A program made the translations under genes and the position numbers. From the NCBI RefSeq assembly GCF_949628215.1, contig NC_134297.1:1426001-1490000 (forward strand): a stretch of DNA of 64,000 nt, in the 5' to 3' direction. Shown piece by piece: positions 12,101 to 23,167 of the stretch. A model generated the notes under the pieces. That model worked only from the letters and a program-made list of their open reading frames with translations. It was not told the DNA's origin and ran no database searches. The stretch's first letter is position 1. Each line of letters opens with the position of its first letter. The DNA is from Phalacrocorax aristotelis. Its lineage: Eukaryota > Chordata > Aves > Suliformes > Phalacrocoracidae.

Positions 12101-13359
12101 CACAGTAGTGACTACCATAATGAAATTTAAAGAAAACCAGACAACTTCCCTAACCTATTCTCTGTGGGACTGGAACTAGCCCCAGTCAGTATTTGTCTGG
12201 AAAATACCACCAAGACCCTACAGATATTTAGACGTGGAGATAAAAAGCTGAGAAAGTATATCAGCTGGCTCTCTGATGAGTTGCTAAGTACCAGCTTTAG
12301 ATTACCTCACGGTATTTCTGGCTCTAGGCATCTTGCCCCAAAGCCATACAGCCAATGACTTGCACATGCACCGGGTCAAGAGTCACCCTGCAGCAGCAGC
12401 AAGTACTCTTACTTCTTGTTTTCAATGCGTGCAATAACTTCTGCCTCCTTTGCCTACTGTGATGCTCCAGCCAGGGATGAGGTCAGCCTGGCCAGCATTC
12501 AGCAAGAGCATGGTTCAAATCCTCCGTTTCACAAGTCTCCTGCTCCTGGCATACTAAGATTTATTACAGTGATACTCTGCCTGAAGTTCTGCTCTGTCAC
12601 AGATGACTCTTGGGCTGTGCAGGCTCAGAAGGAGCAGGCACAGATTTCTATGCAGATTTCCCGGTTCCCGTGCAAGTTTCTGGCATTGCACACCGGTTCT
12701 GCAGCTACCGGTATAAAACGGAAGGGTCTTGACAACACACGGCTGTTGCTACCAACTGAAAGTCTGGAAATCTCGAGTGCAGCTAGCCGGACCGTAGCAA
12801 AGCAGGCAGAGACGGGACAAAGGCACCCGTGTCTCCAGTGCGAGCAGCGGGCAGAGCGCGGGGGGAGGAAATGAACGCTGCCAGCTGCCTGCGGTGCCCT
12901 GCCGGAGGGGCTTCGCTCGCCCCACGGCTGACCACCACTCCTCCCAGCCTTTCCAGCACTCCCCGCACAGAGACCCGCTCCGGCAGCCCGCTCGCCGCCG
13001 GGACGCACAGCGAAGCCGGGGCCCGGAGCCGCCCGCGGCCGGCCGCCCCCCCCCTCCGGAACGGCCCTTCTCAGCGGCTCCGAGCCCACCACCTCCCCGC
13101 CGACCACCCTCACTGTGGCGGCCGTCGCCGCCAAAGCCGCCTCCCGGGCGTCCACAGCCCGGCTCCGGTGCGGGGCTCCCAGCCGGGCCCCACCGCCGGC
13201 AGCGCCGGTCCGGTCCCGTCCCATCCCGCCGGCACGGCGGCCCCCGGGGGCGGGAGGTGCCGCTCTCGGAGCGTCCCCGTTACCGAGCAGAAGCAGGACC
13301 CCGCGCGAAAGGAGGAGGAAGCCGCCGCCGCCGGCCGCCACCGCCTCGCCGCACCGCAT
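6131..13359 (-). CDS. MPZL3: Myelin protein zero-like 3, single-Ig transmembrane adhesion protein
   Basis: Coding exons (minus strand): 13284-13359, 11822-11988, 10604-10814, 9185-9350 and 6131-6224. These join in consistent phases into a protein of 237 aa; the human protein is 235. Exon 1 is a leader with a Gly-rich and Leu-rich stretch. Exons 2-3 form one V-type Ig domain, with SLKC and TFIC cysteines, the VDWTYRP tryptophan and the diagnostic DRISW, VGNV and KNPPDV blocks. Exon 4 carries the transmembrane helix (VLLSILVFLPSVVVV), then VRMGRK and the conserved KKSSIE. The ATG at 13359 is chosen because no in-frame ATG precedes it; a five-codon upstream ORF starts at 13386. Exon 5 is the least certain: it gives a basic tail unlike the mammalian one (see findings). 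Intron 3 holds a solo LTR. The family acts in epithelial adhesion and skin/sebaceous biology. It lies in tandem with MPZL2. Confidence 0.9.
9638..10241 (-). mobile_element. Solo LTR, avian endogenous retrovirus (ERVL-type), in MPZL3 intron 3
   Basis: A 604-bp LTR begins TGTCC and ends with a matching short terminal inverted repeat. It is flanked by a perfect 5-bp target duplication, ATGAG, at 9633-9637 and 10242-10246. A 5-bp duplication and TG..CA ends fit ERVL-type (class III) elements. No internal retroviral region is attached, so it is a solo LTR left by recombination. Its first half is nearly identical to the copy at 25910-26465, suggesting a fairly recent avian burst. A short interrupted TTA/TTG-type simple repeat lies in its 3' half. 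It is in the same transcriptional sense as MPZL3. Confidence 0.85.
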
Positions 13360-13560
13360 GCCGGCTCCGCTCAGCGCCGCAACATGGCGGCTCACCTGCG
13401 GGCCGCACAGGTGAGGGCGGGGGCAGGCCCAAGATGGCCGCCCCGCGTCGCCATGGCGACGGGTCGCCGCGCAGCCGGGGCGGCCGCCGCGGCCTCGGCG
13501 GGGTTTCGGGGCCCCGGCCCTCCGGCGGGGCTCCCCGCCTCTGCGTTAGCCAGGTGGCCC
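12850..13560. promoter_or_regulatory. CpG island at the MPZL3 5' end
   Basis: The stretch is very rich in G, C and CpG and covers MPZL3 exon 1 and its upstream side. It includes a YY1-like AAGATGGCCGCC at 13431, another YY1-like AACATGGCGGC at 13381, and a perfect 14-bp palindrome GTCGCCATGGCGAC at 13447-13460 that resembles an RFX X-box. This is the likely MPZL3 promoter and may fire in both directions. The long GC-rich reading frames here are composition artefacts. Confidence 0.7.
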
Positions 13561-13684
13561 CTTTTTTGGTGCTTTTCAGAGCAGAAAACCCCCCCTTATT
13601 TGAGGTGCTGAGGGCGTGGCAGGACCGCGCCTCTCCCATGTCACAGCGCTTGTGTAACACCGTCGCTGCTCTCCACAAGGCGTG

Positions 13685-13690
13685 TTTATT
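13685..13690 (-). terminator. Candidate MPZL2 poly(A) signal (AATAAA)
   Basis: This is the first AATAAA I find on the minus strand after the MPZL2 stop at 16060. It would give a 3' UTR of about 2.4 kb ending only about 0.3 kb upstream of the MPZL3 start codon. Confidence 0.35.
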
Positions 13691-15253
13691 TATGACACAT
13701 GCGATCGAAAACGACAACATACAAATGGATAATGTGGCCCGCACATTACAGGAGGGGTTATAAAGTCATGAAGATACTCTTTAAACAAGTGGGCAGCTGT
13801 TTTGATTTGGTGCTGGTTAAGTACATTAACAGCTCGGCGGTTTCAAAGGTTTGAGGCTTCGTTTGCCTTAGAGCGAATAAGTCTATGCAAGTACAGGGCA
13901 TATGTTGGTGAGCGCATCGAATGCAGGGGCGAGGTGTGCCGCAGGTCACCTGGGCGATAAACGGCACTCAGAGAAAGCCCGATATTGCCTGCTGCTGTTG
14001 GAAGCCTGATACCCTGCTAGCAGGGATTGAAGGCTGCTACCGCACCGGTGGCAGCGGGACAGTGCACCGAAGCATCGCCCGCTCAGGGCAGTCTCTGAGC
14101 CTGAATCGCAGCAGCCGCTGCCAGCCAAAGTTTCAGGGCCCCTGCAACGGTGCGCGTAAGGCCGCTGAGCAGGGGAGAGCAGCGAACTGCCTGGCAGTGG
14201 TGTGCTCCCTCAGAGGGAAGGTGGGAGATGAGGGGAAAGGAGGTCAGCGTTGGGGTGTACTGGCAGAGTGGCCGTGGGAAAAGGACGGGAGCTGAGCCAC
14301 AGCAGAAGGCAGTGTCCTCAGCTACCGTTGTAACAAAGCCTACTGAAGCTGCAAGAGTTCAATATGAAAAGCACACCCGCTGGTAAATGTTATCCCTAGT
14401 ATGAAACAGCATACGTTCCTGAACTGTAACACTCCCCATTTACAGTAGCAAAGAGGTTTAAAGTATGTCATAGCAACGGCTTTTCTGATCCCTCATGCAG
14501 TCAGTCTGCTTTTTTGTGATGTCAAAGAGGATTTTGAGGGAGGAAAAATAGGGCAACACAAATGCACCTTGCAATTTTTAAGGTGCAAGAGTGTGCTCAG
14601 ACACTTTGAAAATCTCTGTTCGGTCAGCTATCTTGGCATTTTGTTCAAATCTTTCAGCATTTTTTCATCTTCAGAGCAGCTTTCTTCATATTCTGCAGGT
14701 GTGAAGATTGAGGAAAGTTCCTTGTTCGTGGGCAAGTTCCTCCTGCTTTGCTTCAGTGAGGGAAATTTACAACTTATGTTAATGTCATCCTCTTTCCTTG
14801 CAAGAATTTCAGGTTGAGCAGGGATAGCACACTTGCAGCATGAGGCGTCTGTAATTCAGCTTTGTTCTAACATCTGAGATTACAAGCTTTCACCACCTGA
14901 TTTAGAAGTACCTAAGTAGAAAGATTACAAGAAAAACAAAACAGATTCTTTACTCAGGGTTATTGTTGAAAACAAAAATAGTAGAGGCAACTGCTGACCT
15001 CAGAAATGGAGTGGGTAAAAATTATGCTGAAATGCTTCAGAAAAGTCAGCAAATATGGAAATGGTTTCAGTCTTCCTGTAGCAATTTTAAAACAATCTAG
15101 ATTAAATGAATCGAACAGCAGATTCAAAAAATGGTGAAAGGAAATTAATTCATTCCTCTCTATCCACAAAGCAGACATGTCACGGAAAGCAGCAACAATG
15201 GCTTTCCTACCAATGATCCTCAACACTAGGGTGGACAAATCTCTTCTACAGTT

Positions 15254-15310
15254 AATCACAGAATGCCAGGTTGGAGGCGACCTCAGGGATCATCTAGTCC
15301 AACCTTTCTA
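15254..15310 (-). mobile_element. CR1 LINE 3'-end fragment
   Basis: The plus strand reads CACAGAATGCCAGG, then TTGGAGGCGACCTCAGGGAT and CATCTAGTCCAACC. This is the hallmark inverted 3' end of the avian CR1 retroposon. Only about 60 bases are recognisable, so it is an old truncated copy. It lies in the probable MPZL2 3' UTR. Confidence 0.75.
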
Positions 15311-16059
15311 GTTAAGAGGCAGCTCTGTCTCCGCTGCCTGTACAGTTATCAGTGTCTCTGAAGGCTCCTCAAGGGCAAAGTGTGAGTGTGGTCTCAGTTG
15401 TTTCTGTTTGTGGCTACCATGGCCATAGAAGTGAAATACCTAAGTAAAACTGTCTTAGAAAATCTGCAGTAACACTGAGACATTAATTAGAGAATGTTTG
15501 AATGGATACCTGCATTGCATATACCATCGAAGACCTCTAGTCTTCTAATGGACTGGCTTCCTTTTCTTCTCTAATCTTGAGGTTCTCCTTTTCTCTACTA
15601 CTATAAAAAAGGGAAGAAAAAAAAAAAAAGAAAAAAAAGCCCAAATCAGCGTCAGATATTCTGAGCAGGACAGTCACCTTCTGAGTTACATATAGCCTAC
15701 ATAACATACAAAAAGAAGCTACATTATAAGGCAATAAGCATGCAACATGCTTATTGACCACAGTGTCAGTTTCATGGAGGAAAGAACAGAGTGATCATTT
15801 GGCAGCTACTACCACCATAACATCTGGATCCTTCTCTGAGTGAGGAGCCACTGTGAAGGGCAAGAGCAAAATGAGGACTCCAAAGCTCATGCATCCTGGG
15901 GCTCTGTTCTGACTGCAAGTAAGCAGCCAATTATTGCTAATTGTGCTGGCAGTTTTGCATTGTAGATGTTTAGTGTAGGGTCCAAGCCAATGATGCAGAA
16001 TATTTACAAAGATACGTTTGACAAGCTCTCTCAGAAGCCTTTCTCTCTCTCCTCTGTCC

Positions 16060-19000
16060 TTACAATTCAGTGTCTGCCACCTCAGTCCTCTTCTCTTGTG
16101 CTTTCTTCCGATGGTGTCGATAGATGATCACAACTGTCACCACAATGATCATTAGAACACAAGCAGAGCCAATGGTCACCGCCAGGAAGTGGATTTCTGA
16201 GAAATGCACTGCGTGGAAACAAACAGATAAATGAACAAGAACTACACACAGAGGGCTCTTGGTATGAGGCTGGAAACCTGTATCCAGGAATAGAACGTTT
16301 ACCTCAGGCTCCTTTTATCTTTGTATCCATTAACTACCCTCACGCTTTCTCTTTTTAATCCCTTTTCTTCTGTATATTTTCCCAAATGTGGAGGAAGAAC
16401 TGCCAATGCTTCGCACTGGCTAAATTCACATGACCTCTGGTGGGATTCTTGGCCTCTCACCTTTCTGCACAACTCTAAGCCGCACTTCACCAATTTTGCC
16501 ATTAACATCTGGTGGGTTCTTCACCTGGCAGGTGAATGTCCCATTGTCAGTGGGCTGCAAATTCCAGATAATGATGGAAGCATCATTACGCTCAATATTC
16601 CCATCCCAGGTGACTCGCCCTTTAAACCGTCCAGGAGACAGCTTGTACGGCTCCTTCAGGTAATAAAATACCTACAAGAAAGAAAGGAAGCTGTCATTCC
16701 TATGCACTGCACAGTCTTTGAGATAGAAGCAGCACATGAAAGCCGAGTGGCACCAGCTGAGGCGCGTGGCCTTAGCTGAGGAGAGCTGTGTTGGCTCAGC
16801 CACTCTCAGATGAACTCTGAGGCCATTTCAAAGGTAGTGCCTTGTGCGTTTCAGCTGTTCTTGCCCAAACCCACACCTGGAACTTCTGCAGTCCCTGGTC
16901 TTACCCGGTGCTGTGCCTTGGGACTGGTTTGTTTGGGCAATTGTGCATCAATGAAATGGAGCATAAAGGTCTCACTTACTGGCTCATGAGAGCTCAGGTC
17001 CTCAGGCTGGAAGTTCCAGGTCACCGACAGGCTCTGGCTAATAGGGCTGCTGGTGGAAAAGGTGCATTTTAACCGCACGTTAGTGCCGTTCACAGCATCC
17101 ACCTCCTTGGAAGTGTGAACTTGCACGGCTGCCGCAGGCCACAGTGCTGCAGGAAGAACAGAAGGGGTTGGAGGTAAAGAAAACGACTGTCTAGGAGTAA
17201 GCTCATCACTTTTCCTTATCTACATTTAGTCTGTGCAGGAGCTTGCCTTATCTATCCGTGTCAATGTTTAACCTGAGAGTCACAAGCACACAGATGTAAT
17301 TACTGAGGGAGGTGATCCTGCGTACATTGAATACAAGAGATCCCCTGTGCTTCATAGATTTTTTCAGTTGATGTGCAAGCTGCACAGTACTGGTTTCAAG
17401 GGAGTTTGCATTCATCTGAACTGCTGGCACAGTGTTTTCATTGTAGTTTTGTGGCTGCACAGTTAAACACTTACAGGTCTGACAACTGGTTGAGAAAGGA
17501 CCACTGAGAAGGACTTGCCTATAGGGATAATAGACCTTTTTTTGAGGGGGGGAAATATCTACCTTCAGTCGGGAGCAAACTTGACATCTGTGAGGTGCAA
17601 TGCTATTGTGAATGCTACCCCTCCTTAAATATACACTTGCTCCTGTCTGGCACTATATATATACGCACACCATGTAACTCTTCATGTGTTTCTCCTGGTC
17701 ACATTTTCTCAAGTGATTACACTGCACTGCACTCAATTCCCCAAGCAGATTTCTTCAGAAAAGCGGCCCCACCCTTTCAAGTCAGACTGCTGACCCCAAT
17801 AAACAATTGCTATTTCCCATGCTAGAACCGTCCTTCATACACTTATCAGCCTGAGTGTCATGCACACCATGGTGAAAAGTGCTCTTACTGGTGTAAGAAG
17901 TGCCTTTTGGAAGGTGAATAGCCCAGCTGGAAAACTAATGGTCAAATTTAGTCAGGCTGAGGAACTCTACAGGAAATCCTCAAGGTAAATCTGTAAGCAT
18001 TTGTTTGTCAAAGAAACATCCTCTGTTAACTGAACCACCACAGCTGCCGTTTTAAAAATAAGTTAGCATTGCTAACTCAGTGCTACCCTGAAAGACAGAC
18101 AACCAGCAAGAGAGAAAGAGAGCATCAAGGCACAGAAAGAAGAAAAATGAAAAAATAGGAAAACCAAAGGGTTGCTGGTGAAGATGCCTCTCACGCCTGA
18201 GCCCTAGTTGTTGTCTGCCTTGCCCTGCCATTCCAGACAGTGCAACCGCTTTGGCAGATGGGTGCAACCAGAACAGTGGTGCTCACGTTCTCATTTTGCT
18301 CCCGACAATCACTGTTTTGCTTGCCTGACTGCTTTAGCTCTCTGAGTTAGTGGGTTAGTTTCCACAAAACAGCCGTGCTGAGCTAAAAATCTTGCTGCTG
18401 TTGAAAGGGACAGTCCTCCCTGTTCCTGATCATGTGCTCCCATTAGTTTCAATTTTCTCACTGGTCAAACCATCCCACCAGAGAAAGAAAATAATAATTT
18501 CCTGTCACTTTAGGAAGACAAGTTAACTTAGCCCAGTGTGATTCAAGGGAAATAAAAAAAAAAATGCTTCTCTGGGATTCTAAGATATGGCTTAACAACA
18601 AAGACAATTTTTAAAAATCCCGTATTTTAAAATAATTTATAACCAAAGACTTCCTTGCCAAATAATTTCTTTTCTCAAAGGAGAAGATATTTGAAATGCA
18701 AAACATTGAAGGTGTTCACATTTGGAAAAACTTCACTGACAGAGATCGTGTTTCTCAACCAAAGACTGGGTGTCAAACCTTTTCATTTTAAACCCCTTTA
18801 AAAGAACAACTGTGCGAAATATGTGTAAAATACTTTTTTTGAGACAGATTACCAAGCGTATCTGTGTGCTGGTGCATTTGGGAAAGGAGGACAGTGTTCT
18901 TAGATTCCAGCTGTAATTGATATAAACCACTGAAAATTCAAGCGAGTTTATTGTCGGTCTGGAATTGTTGCCATGTAAAGGACCTAAACCCAGTGCTGCT

Positions 19001-19391
19001 TAACAACCTCCGACTGTCTAATAACAAAAATAGTGAAGAAAACATCTCCAAGTAAAGTCCAGATTCCTGGCAGGAGAGGGAAAGATGTGTAACCAGAGCT
19101 CAGAGTGAGATCAGTGGTGTTCTTCCGCCTGAACACACCTAAACCTGTTTGTCGAAGAAACTCAGTCACTTTGTGTCACTTGCAGCGAACCCTGGACCGA
19201 AAGAATTGAATCAATCGTCCACAAGAAGTAGCTGAGACTCCTATAAAGTTGCTGCCTTGGTGAGGACGATAATTAAGGGATCAGAAGAGGAAAGTCAAGA
19301 TGGCAACGGAGGCCTGAGAGTACCAGGTTTCCTTACCTCGGAGCTGTACCCCAAGGAAAAGCACAGCACCCAGCCAGCTGGGGCCGCCCAT
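16060..19391 (-). CDS. MPZL2: Myelin protein zero-like 2 (EVA1), single-Ig homophilic adhesion protein
   Basis: Coding exons (minus strand): 19337-19391, 16980-17146, 16461-16671 and 16060-16208, giving 193 aa. The leader [18 protein letters not shown] begins at the only in-frame ATG of the exon. The V-type Ig domain shows RLKC and TFTC cysteines, VTWNFQP, the RVTWDGN and VKNPPDV blocks, and two NGT glycosylation sites. A transmembrane helix ([17 protein letters not shown]) follows, then a basic tail, [11 protein letters not shown]. The tail stops about 20 residues short of the mammalian one. Exons 2 and 3 are 167 and 211 nt, exactly as in MPZL3, with the same phases, pointing to an old tandem duplication. 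The family mediates homophilic adhesion in thymic and other epithelia. It is head-to-head with CD3E, 3.8 kb apart. Confidence 0.93.
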
Positions 19392-22300
19392 CGGGAAGAC
19401 AAATCCGTAGTCCACGGGTTGAGTGGTGCCGGAAAGAGAAATTCGTTTCAGGTTCTGGATAACCGGGTGAAAGATGAGTTTCTCAAAGTCTTCCCAGCAC
19501 AGTCGAGCAAATTCCTTTCTCTCCGCTTGGCCTGCAAGGCAACGTGAATACTCCCTCCTGCCTGAGTCAGAGCACACTCCCTGCCCTTGCACTGAAAGGC
19601 AAGGTGTGGCCAGCACCGCTCACTTCTGTGTGAAAACCAGGGAGATTTTCAAGGTAAGATTAATTTCTTCTGCCTCCCACATTCCTTTGCTCTTTTGTGT
19701 TGCAATCACCCCTCCTCCCAGCTTCCACCTGAAACCACTCCCCTCTTGTGGGATATAATTTTGCTCCTAAAAGGAAATTTGCCAGAAGGCGTTTGTAGAT
19801 AGCCTGAAGGAGTGCGGGCCATTTGTTTGTCAAAAACCTGCAAACAATCCAAAAAAGGCAACCCAGACCAGACGGTGGTAGCAGTGTGGGCACACATGCA
19901 GAGGATGGAAATGTCCTACTGAAACGCGGGTACCTAGAGTAACATGAAGTGATCACTATAATGCTGCTTGGTTGCAGACATCCTGCTGAAGAGCTGGGAG
20001 ACTGCATTAACCGGTGCTTGTAAAGTTCTTGGAAAAGTCAAAGGAGAATGGCACTGGACATCAGTCCAGCCGGGTGCTAGTCCAGGCATAGCTGGGGAAA
20101 CCCCACTGAGCTTAACAAGCAGCGCAAAGTCCTAGAGAAACTCAGTGTGAACAACGTATTTTCCTGGTGGCACCTGGCAGTTGTGAGAGAACGAAACCAA
20201 GTTGTGCATGTGTGTTGGCATAATAAGGATGTTTGCATTTGAAGACCATAAATCACTTCAAAGGCAGAACCTCCTGCTGGCTGTGGCTGTGTTTGTGTCT
20301 GGTCCATGGCCTAGTTCCAAGAAGTCATCCCAGGTTATGAGCCTTCATTGTAAATGATGCTAATTTTCCTTGCAGTGGTGCCAAGGCAGGGATGGGGAGG
20401 ATGCCCTAACCTCTGGGTGTTTTGAAAGGCTCCCTTCAGCTCAGAGCTAAGGAGCAGAGTGAGGGCGCTCTTGCTGTGCAGCGCTGTGGGCTCCGACTGG
20501 GATGTTTCGCCTTACCTGGGACACATTGAGAGGATGTCAGGACTGGCCAGAACAAGGTTTTTGTAGAAAGAGGACAGCAGTGGGACTCTCAAACTTCCTG
20601 CTAATGAGCAACCGTGTGGACGTCTCTCCTCCCATTTGCTGTTGTAACAGCCTTGCGGCAATTTCTGAAGAGAACACTGAATTCACTTTCAGCCGATAGA
20701 CTACAAATTTGGCAACATAAAAAAGCACTGAGGCCATCAGTCTCATGGGTTGTCCACAGAACAGCACAGAGAATCTTGTGTCTGCCAATGTGTCTCTGCT
20801 AGTAGCTCTGAGATACCAGATATCTCTATTTTAATGGGAATAATCTGGCCTTGTGTTAACCCTTCACTACCACTGCATCTCCCCAGATTCCCACTCAGTT
20901 ACAATTCCAAAACATCATCTCCATTTCTTTCATTGCCACCATAAGCATTTATTAGGCTGGGGTTTTTTGTTTGTTTTGTGAACAGAGGATACTTCTGGCT
21001 TGTCAAATTTTGTTTCAATTACCTGTACAGCAGCGGCTCGGCGGTCAATCTGCTACCACCCCCTAAGAGTGCCTTTTTAGACAGCAGTAACTTCTCGTCC
21101 TCAGGCAGCCCACGCAGAGGCTGGTAGGACAAGTGTTTTTCTTGCTGTAACTCCCCTTTGGCCACGTAGCCACCCTACGGGCTCCACGTAAGACCACATT
21201 TGTGTAGCGCACGAGACTGGGAAGAGTGTCTGTTCCAATCTTTACTTGCAGACTTTCACTAACCTTCAACACCTTGTTTCAGAACGTTCTGACTCCAACT
21301 GCTAAGAGAAGCCCACGTCCCTCGCACCCTTACTAGCAACATAAATCCTCTCATTTTTCATTTTGAAACAGAAATAAGCAAATGCAAGGTCTGACAGCCA
21401 ATGAGAGCACCTCAATCAATTAAATAAGGGCCCACAACATTGTCATTAGCCGTGTCATTAGATGGTGAGCTCTTGGGAAGGAGCAAGAAGCCAGTTCCAT
21501 CCTTCCAGGCATCTGGAAAGGAGTCCCTTGAGATGTCCGTGGCAGGTGCAGAAACGCAGTGCACCCTTGTGGAAGGAGAGAGCCTCGGCTGGCTTTGCAG
21601 CGCCTGGCCGTGAGCCCTCAAACCCCCGCTATTCTCACAGCCGCATGAGCAGCTCTGCCACCTCCGTAGGCGTCAAGCAGCGGGAAATGGAAAGAAGCTC
21701 CTGCTTCGTCCATGCCAGCACCCCTGGAGGAAGCAAAGCTTGGAAAGGCCCCTGCCCCGGCCCCGTGGCGGTGCGGGGCTCTGTGCCTGCCTCACGCACA
21801 AGTTTGGGAAGAGAACGTGCCCGCCCTGCGGTGCTTCCCCGGGGCTGGCAGGGGCGAGCGGGGGGGGGGAGCAGAGCACGCTGGAAGGGGTAGGAGCCCC
21901 CTCTAGAGGAGTCAGGCCTCTTCTGCTCCGTGAGCAAACCCTGGGGAAGTCAGCGCGCTGGGAGCTTTTCCAAAGAGACAGCGCCAAGTCCCAGGCGGGC
22001 CAGTGGCAGAGGTGCCTGAGCGCAGGGTGTGGACTCCTCCGTCTGTGCATGGAAGGATGCCTCTGGCTTTCGGGATGGGTTTGCTACACCACGTTCCCTT
22101 CTGCTTTTGGCAGCTCGTGAGACAGAGGCTTGCTCCAAGCAGCCTTAGCCTTCCCCCTAGCATTTACCTTTTGTGAGGGCCGCTAGACTGGTAAGTAGAC
22201 GGACATAAAAGTGATTTAAAGAAATAAAGCTGATTTTGTTGTAGGTGCAATTTGTAACATGAGTACTAATGCTGCGTGAAAATGAAGAATTGCTTTTGCA

Positions 22301-23167
22301 GTCTCATATTGAAACTGAAGAGAACCAGCAACACAGATAAGCGAGTTCCCTCCTAATGGGAGAGCATGTCATCGAGTATCTGTTGGGAGCAGAGCACTAG
22401 CTTCAGGTCAGATGCTTGCAGCAGGGGTTGCTGTGCTTAGCCGCTGCTTTGGCTGTGCTCCTCGCTGTCGGTACGTGTGCAGAGGAGAGTCTGGACGAGG
22501 AGCTAGCAAACTCCACTCTTGAAGAGGCAGCAGGAATAAATGGGTTGTGTTAGAGCAAAATAACAAAAGCAGAGTCTAGATCACATCATCAGTGACTAAA
22601 AACGCCCAGGTTTTACAGCCTGGTACTTATAGGCTCATTTCTGCTGGCTATAGAGTGTCTCCAGGTGCTGAGCTTCTTGTAACGTTTCTGGTTCCTTTGT
22701 TTATCTCCTCCTATGCAGCAGTTTGAACTTCAGAAACATTTGCTTTGAAAAGTTGTGAGGAAGGTCCTGATGGCAAATCTAATCCAGGCTCGTTTACCTC
22801 TCGTGCTGCTCCTAGGGCAGATACAACAGGTCTCTTGAGACTTGAACTGGTCTGGTGCAGAGCAGCCACCCCTCGCTGTCAGTGACGTTCCCTGAAGGCG
22901 TTTTGAGCCTCCGCACTTCCTGACATGGGCTTATTTTATCATATACGCTCCGTGTCTTTCTTGGCTGCTTGCAGGTTTCACTGGAAACAGTGAGTCTCCC
23001 CAGTACTGCTCAGTTTGTTGCCGTATCCAATTCTGGGAAAAAACCTTGGGCCTCTTTCTTGTAAGCGACAACTTGGAAAGCCAATGTGTTCTTTCTTCCC
23101 TTGCAGCCAGCCTCAGTGATGCCAATCTGATGTGGTAAAGAAAAGCAAGACAAGGAGGAACACAAGG
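19392..23167. other. MPZL2-CD3E divergent intergenic region
   Basis: About 3.8 kb separates the two start codons. No exon was recognised. It must hold both promoters and, by analogy with mammals, T-cell control elements of CD3E. I see a GATA site (AGATAA) at 22335-22340 and an ETS-like ACTTCCTG near 22914, about 250 bases before the CD3E ATG. Both are short motifs that occur by chance. A run of nine Gs lies near 21860. Confidence 0.4.

Noticed and set aside
12625-13763. Long open frames on both strands (up to 289 codons) over the MPZL3 CpG island
   Set aside because: They are Pro/Arg/Gly/Ala-rich with no domain pattern and are explained by extreme GC content, which removes stop codons. The real coding part here is the 76-nt MPZL3 leader exon.
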